This document shows, one piece after another, positions 27,301 through 36,715 of a stretch of DNA of 64,000 nucleotides. This stretch comes from Epiperipatus broadwayi (taxonomy: Eukaryota; Onychophora; Udeonychophora; Euonychophora; Peripatidae): the NCBI GenBank assembly GCA_028023455.1, contig JAQFVV010012434.1, forward strand, positions 7,749,157 to 7,813,156, read 5' to 3'. The notes beneath the pieces were generated by a model. It did not search any database, had not been told where the DNA came from, and was given only the letters and a program-made list of their open reading frames with translations. The stretch's first letter is position 1. Each line of letters opens with the position of its first letter. A program made the translations under genes and the position numbers.

Positions 27301-29300
27301 TCTATTAGAACAATTTCTTATAGAAGTGACCAATCAACATTTTGATGGAATGTTATTTGAGAAAGAGAGTACTACTTTAATTAATATGTTTTTGGAAGTT
27401 TTAGTAGCGATTTTTACAAGAATAGTAAGAGGATGTTTTTTTTTGTAGATTTTTATTAATGATAAATTTATTCAAATTTCAAACAATCATTGATGAAAAA
27501 AATTTCTGATAAAATAAATCTCTATTGAACTTATATTAATTGTCTTTCCCACTATGTTGGTTTGGTAAATTTGATATTAGTAGATGGAGAAAGGGTCTAA
27601 ATAAAGGTTCTCCAAAATTCAGTTTTTTAATTACTTATAAGAAATAGTTTTAAATAAATAAAATAAAAATCAGTTTGCAAGATTATCTTTTGTGTGTGTG
27701 TAAGATTAGTCAAAATTCTAATGACAAAATGAGAAATTATTATAAAGTACACACATAGTTTTATGTTAGTATAGATAATGTTAGAACATGTTTAACAATA
27801 CATTATCCGCAGAAAAATAAAACTCCAGCAAAACATCAACTAATAACTTTAGAATGAAGATATTTTTTTTATTTGAAAGGTATTCTGCTTTTGTGCAGTA
27901 GATGAGTATCTGACTTTGAAATTTAAGGATCATGGATTACAGTCCATACATTTTCTAAACTCCTAAACAATAGATTATTTTTATCCATTCTGATATATAT
28001 TTTACATAAAGAGCATCACAATCGTTCTTCTAAAGAGGCTTTTTAAAATATTTTTTAAACAATGAAAATCTTTACAATCTATATGCAAATATATATATAA
28101 ACAAATATCAAAAGCAATTCACAAATAAATAGTGATAATTCATAGTAGCTATATATAGGTGAAAATGCTGTAACAAAAATCAATTATATGAACACATAAA
28201 TATAAAAATTCAACCTTTACCTGCTCATTACCAAACAATATATTAAAATTAGATTTATTAGGATAATATTAAATTGTTTCTGAATTTAACACATTTGCAA
28301 TCAATCCCTCAAACTCTTTACTATATCTCAAGCAATTTTATCATTTTTTATTTACTTATAAAATTATTTGGTCAGATGTTAATGAAAAGGTAAAGAAGCA
28401 ACTCATACTTTATTCACATGTCTTTGAAAAGCTATCAGAAAATGTTCTTTTGTAATAAAATTATTGAACCTGAGAATAAATTTTAAAGGTTATAAAACCC
28501 CATGAAGACTATTGTCTTAACTTATTGTTAAAACATATATTTTTTTAATATAATCTGAAGGAAATTGCTTTTATTCTTTAATTTCTCCTTTGACTGTATT
28601 TACTTTACTCTCATAGTATTATAATAAAGTGATGATGTTTTTATACCATGATCTATAATCATTAACTTATAAAATGTACAAAAAACAATAAGTAGTAAAA
28701 GAAGCAATTTATACTGATTGTCCCAAGTCCATACATAGTTTACATTAAAACACTACTGACTATAATGGCAGGCTTCATGGACAAAAATAAAGATTTTTAC
28801 TAGTTTGTTTAACCTATAATATTTTCTTAACACTGACATATATAAGTGCATGTGATTTCTATAAAAGTTCACAATTAGATTGTAATAATTGTATAATTTT
28901 TTTCATGCATGAAAGGTTAAAAAAAGCAGTTCAACAATAATACAAATCTCTGAACAATAATCAAACTCTGACCAAGTTATAGGCAGTGAATAAATAATAA
29001 TTGATGATTATAGAAGAGTTTGGAATTTGTAATAAAGCTATCACTGTTGTATAATTAATCCTCGATATAAAAATTAGTGAGATTCAATGACAAGCTATCA
29101 CAGATTGTGATTATATATTTTGCATAATTTTTTTCTTGCTGGAACAACATGGTAGTCAAAAACCATCTTTTTAAAAAATTACTGAATATTCTTTAAAATA
29201 AAACATGAAATCAAAATTTATAGAAAAATAAATAATCTAATGGTTTTATGGTTAGGGATTTAATAAAAAGACCTAAGTACAGCTTCATTAACTTTAAGAT
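27301..29300. other. AT-rich intergenic stretch, nothing recognised
   Basis: About 2 kb without a coding frame of note, RNA gene or repeat I can name. Simple TATATA and A-run tracts only. Confidence 0.5.
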
Positions 29301-29650
29301 CACACAGAAGCAAAACTCTCCATTCAGCAGTGCCACTTAGTGCAAGTCAGAGTAATCAATGGATGTAGGAAGGTTTGTGAATAAAATCCTTATCTAATGC
29401 CTACTCATCTAATATCTCCAGACTAGTTTCTAGCTTATGGCTTTAATCAGTGATGGGTCTTGGATCTGAGAGCACTGTACTTAGATCTTAGGCTTCTCAG
29501 TAATGAAAGCCATAAGCTAGAAATAAGTCTGGGGATATTGTAAGAGTAGGCATTAGGTAAGGATTTTATGCACAAATCATTTTGCATCCATTGATTGCTC
29601 TGGTTTGTACTGAATGGTGTTACTGTATGGAGAGTTTTGCCTCTGTGTGA
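29301..29650. repeat. Long imperfect hairpin (inverted SINE-like repeats)
   Basis: Arms 29301-29444 and 29506-29650 are reverse complements with moderate divergence, around a loop of about 60 bases. Matching anchors include CACACAGA..GCAAAACTCTCC, AATCAATGGATG, ATAAAATCCTTA, TAATGCCTACTC and TCTAGCTTATGGCTTT. The arm and loop sequences resemble the segment at 39031-39150 (shared order: ATTCCCAGA, GCTCATAATTTC, GAGC..TAGAT, CAGTGCACCTG). The arms are therefore probably two copies of a dispersed repeat inserted head to head. Confidence 0.8.
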
Positions 29651-32001
29651 ACAACTTGCATAAGCATGAAGAGTGGTGATTATGTATTGAACTTCCCTTT
29701 ATCACTACACCAAACCTAAGTGATTGTGCTTCAAAATAGAAAAAACAAATCATTAGAATAAAAAAGAAATAAATGAACAGTTAGTTAAAATAGCAAACTA
29801 GTTACCTGAAAAAATCCATAATTGGTTAAAGATATATTTTAAAACACTTTGTGATTATAATTTAAATATGAAGTATCACTTGCTAGCATGGCAGTCCCTA
29901 ATCATTCAAATCCTAAATTCTTCTGTATAAAGATTTAAAAGTGAAATAAATTAATTTATAAATACTGAGACTTCTTTCATGTGTTATAGAAAACATAAAA
30001 GAATTATATGGATTACCTCTTTAAATTTTATAATAGTTAGTCCATCTATTCCATATGCGCACAATCTGGAAATAGAATTGTGGTTTTATAAGATTTTTTC
30101 CAGACTACAAATATACATAGGATTTTTCTTAAGCAGTCTGACAAATGCCAATTTAGAATTTATGTCTTCAATAAATGTATGTTGAGATTATTTTTTGCTT
30201 GAGATCCTGAATTACATCAAGTTGTCCATTGGGCCTTTTAAAAAATATTGTTTCTATATTTCAAAATGCACATCTATCTGGAGATGTTTAAGTTGATGTC
30301 ATTTTTTTAAAAATGAAGTATATTGAAAGCTGTAAAACAAATGTTATATGATTTTTTTCCATTTTGATAGCATCACTAGCTATTGTTTTTTGGGGCCATT
30401 TTCATAAAAATTGTTTACTTGTTATTTCTCATAATGGTTTGGTGAAATTTTTCAATGCATCTTGACAGAGACATACCAGAATTATTCTATGCAATAGAGG
30501 ATATGGAATAATGTGTTTTCTGTGGGTATGATTTTAAAACCTCATTTTTTTTAATTGGAAAAATGGGGGGGGGGGGGTATTTTAAGAAAATAAATGACTG
30601 CTAAATTTTTAGAATTGCACATTAAAAAAAAATGAATATCTTAAAAAAGTTATTTGTTTTTAACAGCCAGAGAATATTCTACTTTTAATACCCCCTTTAG
30701 GTAATGGTTATAGAGATTTCCAAAAATGTAGTATGTCATGCCCATGGTGTCTTTTATTCCAAAAAAGGAATCAAAATTCATTGGATCAGAAGTTAAATAT
30801 TTAATCTGAAAAAGATCATATTACAGTGATTTTTTAAAATCATATTCAGATAAAAAGTAAGATAATAAATGACAAGTCAAATCAAGATCTTTAGATGTCT
30901 TTGTTCTCTACAATTGATACATTTTGCCTAATAACAATTAAACAAGAAATGTTGACTTCAGTGTTATGTATCCTTAGGAAAGAATATATTTATATCTAGA
31001 TATTTTTGTTAATATTTTGAATTAACAATTTTTAAGCTAAATATATTAAAAATTGCATTTCCCTATTATCATATAGTATATATTTCCTTAAATATGTTGA
31101 GCATGAGTTAGTAGATGAAATATAATGAATTAATATAATACTATGTCATTCTTAACTTTTTATATATTTTTGTACAAGGCAAGCAATTAAATTTTAATAA
31201 GCTAGCCAAGACTTTAATAAGTACCTCAATATATTCTGGTATTCCTTGACCAGAAAGTATTAATTAATGTAATGACAGAAACTTTATACTCTAGTAACGT
31301 GCTTAAATGGGGTAATGGCTTTTTAAACTAATAGTTATGCTTTCTTACCTTAATAGAAATTCAGAATTATTAAGTGATTTAGAAATCATTTTGAATTATG
31401 TAAAATGAAACTGGAACTAACATTGAAACAATGAAAACTAGAAATCTTTGCCTGAATAGGAAATTAAAAACCTTATGAAAATAAAAAGAGAACTCTACAA
31501 TAATAAAAAAGGAAGTTATCTAATTATAAATAAATACAAAAACAGTTGAAGAAAATGAAAGGACAAAAACTCAAAAGATCTTTAAAGACAAATATTAAAA
31601 TAATAAAATTCATTAAAAAAAAAAAACAAGTTGCTTAAACAATTAAAAGCACACCATTGCTAATTATTTAAGTTAACCACAATTATAGAAGTCATCAGAA
31701 CATGATTAATCACTATGCTTCAAAATGCTAAGTATTTCTACTAGATTATCTGTTCCTTTAAGGATAATAACAATTGATTTCCAGAATATTCTTAATGTTT
31801 CAAATGTAACGTGTAAAGACTTTTGGTTAATAATTAATTTTTAAATACTCAGTTCTTTATAAGCCAGTGATGGGAAAAAATTTTCTGCAACTTTTAACTA
31901 AAATGATACAAATTGACTTAAATATTTTAGTAGCTTTTTAAGTAGAAAAGGTAGATTTTATTGTGTTATCAGCAAGCTCTTCAACTAGCTAGATATTACA
32001 G
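29651..32001. other. AT-rich intergenic stretch with G-run
   Basis: No gene recognised. A run of eleven or so G residues at about 30567-30577 is exceptional in this composition. The 68-residue frame 29979-30185 has no recognisable domain. Confidence 0.5.
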
Positions 32002-32013
32002 ATAGGTACTTTA
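32002..32013. repeat. Left 12-bp direct repeat flanking hammerhead array
   Basis: ATAGGTACTTTA here is repeated exactly at 33532-33543, bracketing the whole hammerhead array. It is most simply a target-site duplication made when the array, or its founding copy, inserted. Confidence 0.75.
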
Positions 32014-32126
32014 AATTGATAAAAAATCAAGTCATATGACCTAATTTTAATAAAGCTCCTATTTACAAATGTTATATATAGAGTAAGTTAAAAAAAAAAA
32101 AAAAAATTCTTATGAAGCTTCAAAAA

Positions 32127-32185
32127 TACCCTCAACCTCAGACCGCGGTTTCTGCCTCTAGCATCATCAGTGAGGTGCTAGGGAA
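32127..32185 (-). ncRNA. Type-I hammerhead ribozyme, array copy 1
   Basis: On the minus strand: CCCT, internal loop AGC, ACCTCA, CTGATGA, stem II TGC/GCA around loop TAGAG, GAAA, CCGCGG, TC, then TGAGGT, TG, AGGG. ACCTCA pairs TGAGGT and CCCT pairs AGGG to form stem I with an internal loop. CCGCGG is a self-complementary mini stem III, suited to dimeric action. The cleavage triplet is GTC and the cut falls between 32141 and 32140. Only this copy has a Watson-Crick T-A closing pair in stem II. It has the best ribozyme structure in the array. Confidence 0.85.
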
Positions 32186-32501
32186 TAAAAATACTAGAAC
32201 TAGTCCAGCATTTTATCAATGCCTAACTATTGAGAAGAAAATCTGAAACTTTCAGACTTTTAAATGTCCAAAAATCCAGCTATCTAACTCAAATAGCCGT
32301 ATGTGACTGAACTAAGTTCAGATACACCATATATTAATAGCCTTAGCAATATAAAATCGCCAAAGCATTAATAGCAAAAAACTAAAATTAAATTGATAAA
32401 AAATCAAGTCATATGACCTAATTTTAATAAAGCTCCTATTTACAAATGTTATATATAGAGTAAGTTAAAAAAAAAAAAAAACTCTTATGAAGCTTCAAAA
32501 A

Positions 32502-32560
32502 TACCCTCAACCTCAGACCGCGGTTTCTGCCTCTAGCGTCATCAGTGAGGTGCTAGGGAA
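32502..32560 (-). ncRNA. Type-I hammerhead ribozyme, array copy 2
   Basis: Same architecture as copy 1, with cleavage triplet GTC and cut between 32516 and 32515. The base after CTGATGA is C instead of T, so the stem II closing pair becomes C-A. The rest of core, stem I and the CCGCGG stem III are unchanged. Confidence 0.82.
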
Positions 32561-32776
32561 TAAAAATACTAGAACTAGTCCAGCATTTTATCAATGCCTA
32601 ACTATTGAGAAGAAAATCTGAAACTTTCAGACTTTTAAATGTCCAAAAATCCAGCTATCTAACTCAAATAGCCGTATGTGACAGAACTACGGTTCAGGTA
32701 TACCGTATTTTTAATAGCCTTAGCAGTATATAATTCCTTAAAGCTTACTAGCTATAATAACATTTGTAAATTGGAG

Positions 32777-32815
32777 TTGATAAAAAATCAGGTCATATGA
32801 CCTGATTTTTATCAA
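32777..32815. other. Near-perfect palindrome centred on CATATG
   Basis: In array unit 3, TTGATAAAAAATCAGGTCAT and its complementary arm ATGACCTGATTTTTATCAA are perfect apart from one A/T run-length difference. Units 1 and 2 and the inverted unit have a weaker form of the same palindrome (TCAAGTCATATGACCTAA). Confidence 0.8.
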
Positions 32816-32897
32816 TTTAAGTTGCTTTTTGCATAATGTTATATGATTAGAGTATTGTTAAAAATAATAAAAAATCGTGTATCTGAAGCTTCAGAAA

Positions 32898-32956
32898 TAC
32901 CCTCAACCTCAGACCGCGGTTTCTGCCTCTAGCGTCATCAGTGAGGTGCTAGGGAA
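32898..32956 (-). ncRNA. Type-I hammerhead ribozyme, array copy 3
   Basis: Same core, stems and GTC triplet as copy 2, including the C-A closing mismatch in stem II. The cut falls between 32912 and 32911. Flanking unit sequence is more diverged than in copies 1 and 2, yet the ribozyme is conserved. That suggests selection, or recent homogenisation, of this segment. Confidence 0.82.
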
Positions 32957-33055
32957 TTAAAAATACTAGAACTAGTTCAGCATTTTATCAATGCCTAACT
33001 ATTGAGAAGAAAATCTGAAACTTTCAGACTTTTAAATGTCCAAAAATCCAGCTAT

Positions 33056-33105
33056 CACCTCACTGATGACGCTAGAGGCAGAAACCGCGGTCTGAGGTTG
33101 AGGGT
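33056..33105 (+). ncRNA. Hammerhead ribozyme, array copy 4 (inverted, truncated stem I)
   Basis: First motif in inverted orientation. It begins at CACCTCA directly after the forward unit's CCAGCTAT, so the orientation switch falls inside stem I. The inner stem I (ACCTCA/TGAGGT), the core, stem II and CCGCGG are intact, but the outer CCCT strand of stem I is missing. Predicted cut is between 33092 and 33093. Confidence 0.75.
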
Positions 33106-33423
33106 ATTTTTGAAGCTTCATAAGAGTTTTTTTTTTTTTTTAACTTACTCTATATATAACATTTGTAAATAGGAGCTTTATTAAAATTAGGTCATATGAC
33201 TTGATTTTTTATCAATTTAATTTTAGTTTTTTGCTATTAATGCTTTGGCGATTTTATATTGCTAAGGCTATTAATATATGGTGTATCTGAACTTAGTTCA
33301 GTCACATACGGCTATTTGAGTTAGATAGCTGGATTTTTGGACATTTAAAAGTCTGAAAGTTTCAGATTTTCTTCTCAATAGTTAGGCATTGATAAAATGC
33401 TGGACTAGTTCTAGTATTTTTAT

Positions 33424-33480
33424 TCCCTAGCACCTCACTGATGACGCTAGAGGCAGAAACCGCGGTCTGAGGTTGAGGGT
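33424..33480 (+). ncRNA. Type-I hammerhead ribozyme, array copy 5 (inverted)
   Basis: Complete motif on the plus strand with outer CCCT/AGGG and inner ACCTCA/TGAGGT stem I, CTGATGA, stem II with the C-A closing mismatch, GAAA, CCGCGG and GTC. The predicted cut is between 33467 and 33468, 375 bases from copy 4. Confidence 0.82.
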
Positions 33481-33531
33481 ATTTTTGAAGCTTCATAAGA
33501 GTTTTCTTTTTTAACTTACTCTATATATAAC

Positions 33532-33543
33532 ATAGGTACTTTA
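33532..33543. repeat. Right 12-bp direct repeat flanking hammerhead array
   Basis: ATAGGTACTTTA, identical to 32002-32013. One to four bases at either edge could be microhomology shared with the unit, so the true duplication may be about 10 bp. Confidence 0.75.
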
Positions 33544-33594
33544 GTATTAGTTCTATAATGTAGAGAAGATAGGATGCAGCGATCTCTTCAAATT

Positions 33595-33675
33595 GAAATG
33601 AAATAAACCCTGAGATGTTATGAAATGAAATAAACCCTGAGATGTTATGAAATGAAATAAACCCTGAGATGTTAT
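33595..33675. repeat. 27-bp minisatellite, three perfect copies
   Basis: The unit GAAATGAAATAAACCCTGAG followed by ATGTTAT occurs three times without a mismatch at 33595, 33622 and 33649. It sits between the hammerhead array and the Merlin relic. Confidence 0.95.
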
Positions 33676-33799
33676 CTGATCTCGTGTGAAAATGTGTTTT
33701 TCTTTATCAATGTGGTCTTTTTTTGGAATATTTTGACATTTTCAGTTATTGCATTTATATTTCAATAGTGTTTTTATTTGTAAAGAGTAAAAAAATGAT

Positions 33800-34170
33800 G
33801 AGATCCTTTTTTTTCCAGAAGAAAGAATCAAGCTGGATAAATTTTCCCCAGCAGTAGATGTTTGGTGGTTTATGTATGGAGATTGATGAATGTTTTATCA
33901 CCAAAATGTAAAATAAGACAGTGGCAACTCTGATGGAAGTCATTAAACATAATGTTGAAGAGCGTTCCACTATATATTCAGATTTCTGGAAGGCATACAA
34001 AACTGATGAATTGACAAATGCCAATTATGAGCATTTTCACATGAAACATACATATAACTTTGTGAATCTAGAAACTGGAGTTCACATACAAAACATTGAA
34101 AGAATGTGAGGTTCTGTGAAGTGGTGAAATAAACAGCAGCAAGGGACATCAAGGCAACATCTCACGCCTG
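33800..34170 (+). pseudogene. Merlin/IS1595-type (ISXO2-like) DDE transposase remnant
   Basis: The plus-strand frames give FGGLCMEIDECF, ATLMEVIK, STIYSDFWKAY, EHFHMKHTYNFVN, ETGVHIQNIERM, then GSVKW and NKQQQGT. These are the consecutive conserved blocks of an ISXO2-like DDE domain, with the second catalytic Asp in YSDFWKAY and the Glu in IERM. Stop codons replace residues that are normally Trp after IERM and after GSVKW (TGG to TGA), and an earlier stop follows FITKM. The first 150 or so residues and the terminal inverted repeats are not recognised. It is a dead, partial copy. Confidence 0.8.
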
Positions 34171-36656
34171 GTGGAATTTAAGTAAATGATGACACATTCA
34201 TTTTCATAGTCAATGATATAAAATATTTTTTTCTGCCAGGATAAAATGTTGATAAAAGTCCTATAATTTATAATTCTTTATTTTTGTAATTTTTTTTTTT
34301 TTGGTTTTTATGTTATCTTCTTTTTAAAAAAATACATTTATTAGCATTTCTGTGGAAAATTCCAGCATACTGTGCAATCATGTGTTCAGTAAAACTACAT
34401 TTGAGAGGGGGGGTAGTAGAGGTCTTCATTTTGTGTGGTAAAAGTAAATGTCAAATTGCTTGTTTCAATGTGCCAATTCCTGTTATATATTAGATGGCAA
34501 GTACTGTATGTTTAAATTTTATATATTTTTGTAAATAATATTTTAAAAACATAATAATTTTGTATTTGGTTTGTGCGGATTTAAAGTAACATTTGGAAAT
34601 CGCATAATGGCCATATTTTATGTATTTTTTGGGGCTGAGAAAATGTACTTTTAAAGATAGCAAATCAATTTGTTTTTCATGTAAAATGTTGTTTTTAATA
34701 TTGATTTATATATTGTTATAAATTTTAAAGTTTTTAGTGTGAAAGTCATATATTATATTTTTAGTATGAAAGTCTTATATATTTGTGTATGGCAAATCAA
34801 ATTTTTTTTTTTCAAATCATCTTTTTTAATATATATTTATTGCTCAAAATTCATTTCTTGCTCAAAATCATACATATCTTTCTTTTTTATATAATTTTAG
34901 TTGAGTATTAGTCCTGCAACATGGAACATCTGTAGATAACTTTGTAAATCTTGTGAAATATCATGTACAAGATCTGTGTGCATATTATTTTGGTCAGATC
35001 ACAAGATTACAAATTATTAGCAGATTGATATGAATGTGAAAAGGCACAGCAGGTCCTATACATGCTCTGTGTTGCAGGACTAATTATTTAACAATATCTG
35101 ATTTTTATGATGAACTTGAACATAACTATCACTTAGAAACAGACCAGATCCATTTGCATTTCAAAGATATTCCAAACAAAGTGCAATATTAATTACTTTT
35201 TATTAAGAAGATATTGATGAAGATAAATTACTATGGAGAAATACAATTTAGCAAAATATTATATGTTTTCAAAAAGTAAAATTTATGCTGATTTTAAAAT
35301 AACCACTTATCAAAATGTCAAATAACAAACTAAAGATTACAACATGCTACCTATCTAGATAAAATCTTGAAATGTTTTTTCCAGCAAAACATATATTTAC
35401 TGTTTGTTTTTTAAATTTAACATTTTATCTGCCCCCTCCCTGCCCCTGAATTTAGTAGATCCATATTTGTTTACAAGTGGTGCTAATGATAATTTCAAAA
35501 TGTAAATCACCCATTCTCCTTAATATAATTTATTTATTTTTTCTTAATTTCATTTCATTTAATAAAAGTTAGAAAAGTAATCTTTTATTCATTACAGAAT
35601 TCAGTTCCCTTACTAGTTTAATATATTTATATACAAAAGTTAGAAAAAAGATAAACATACAGAAAACAACATATATGTGAAACTTCTGCAAACTTAAATT
35701 GAGAGTTACTCAATACGTTCATTTATATAACAATGTCAAATCTAACAGCACTTACAATCCAGTTGTCAACTATAAAAAAAACACTGGCCATTTTTTTAAA
35801 CCTGATGATACTAGAATTGACTATCTTGAAAGAAATAATGAAAATGTAAAACAATGAGGCCTGACACATAATCAGTTTCAAAAGTGGCATAAAATTAAGA
35901 GCCAATAGCATTCCTCTTAGAAAACACTGGTCATTAAATTCCATAGTATAGCTAATTTCCTGACTGATTTTCATACATATATTCACATGTGCAAATATGC
36001 AAATTTATTAAAATCAGAGACCAGTTTAATTTATCTGCAAGAAGAAATGTCAATATCCTTGCTAATTTTATTTCAGTCATGCCTTTACTCAGGTACTCCA
36101 TAGCAAAAGCCTAGCTTAGCAATTAAGAAAATAAAATATATATATTTTTATATCAAACTTATCAAATCTCTTTACCATAATATTATTTCATCACTTTATT
36201 ACATATTATTTATGGTATATGCTCTTTATTGTTTACATATTAAACATGTATATTTTATATCTAGATATTATCTAGAAAATAAAAGTTCCATATATATATA
36301 GGCGATGTAAGATTGGTATGCTGATTATAAAATAAATACAGTCACAAAGATGTGACTTTTGTTACTGATGCAGAAGATATCATACTCCATAAACACTGAG
36401 TTCAAGCATATTTTACTTTCTTCCAGTGAATTTTAAAATTGTATAAGAATTTTGTTTCAGTATAATAATCAAATCTGTTTAATGTAATTCCCCAGCAGGG
36501 AAGATCAACCATGAATTCATGAACTATCACATTTTTTATAGTTAAGGAAAATGGACATTTTGTGATAAAAATGGGATGTTAGAAAAGAGATCAATACATC
36601 TGCATGTTTTTTTCTATTCAAGATGTTTAACATCTCTTTCATTCTCTTTGTATTAC
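34171..36656. other. AT-rich intergenic stretch, nothing recognised
   Basis: No coding, RNA or transposon signature found. The 87-residue antisense frame at 35723-35986 has no recognisable motif. Confidence 0.5.
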
Positions 36657-36715
36657 TTACACCCCTTCTAATGCATAAACAAAACAAAACAAAAAATGCA
36701 TTAGAAGGGGTGTAA
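36657..36715. repeat. Perfect 20-bp inverted repeat hairpin
   Basis: TTACACCCCTTCTAATGCAT at 36657-36676 is perfectly complementary to ATGCATTAGAAGGGGTGTAA at 36696-36715, around a 19-base loop of AAC/AAAAC repeats. The perfection and the CCCC content stand out in this AT-rich setting. It could be a tiny foldback element or a templated insertion scar. There is no evidence that it is transcribed. Confidence 0.9.

Larger units (their letters stand above)
32014..33531. mobile_element. Retrozyme-like hammerhead array, family A
   Basis: The array has three tandem units in one orientation (32014-33055), followed by about one and a third units in reverse (33056-33531). Each full unit is about 375 bp, measured between hammerhead cleavage sites (32141 to 32516, and 33092 to 33467). 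The spacing from unit 2 to unit 3 is about 396 bp, because unit 3 has a diverged middle. Each unit carries a type-I hammerhead, on the minus strand in the first three copies and on the plus strand in the inverted ones. No protein is encoded. Small tandem non-coding repeats with type-I hammerheads and target-site duplications are the hallmark of animal retrozymes. Inverted partial copies are typical of Penelope-type integration. Assignment to retrozymes is by structure, not by sequence match. Confidence 0.85.
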
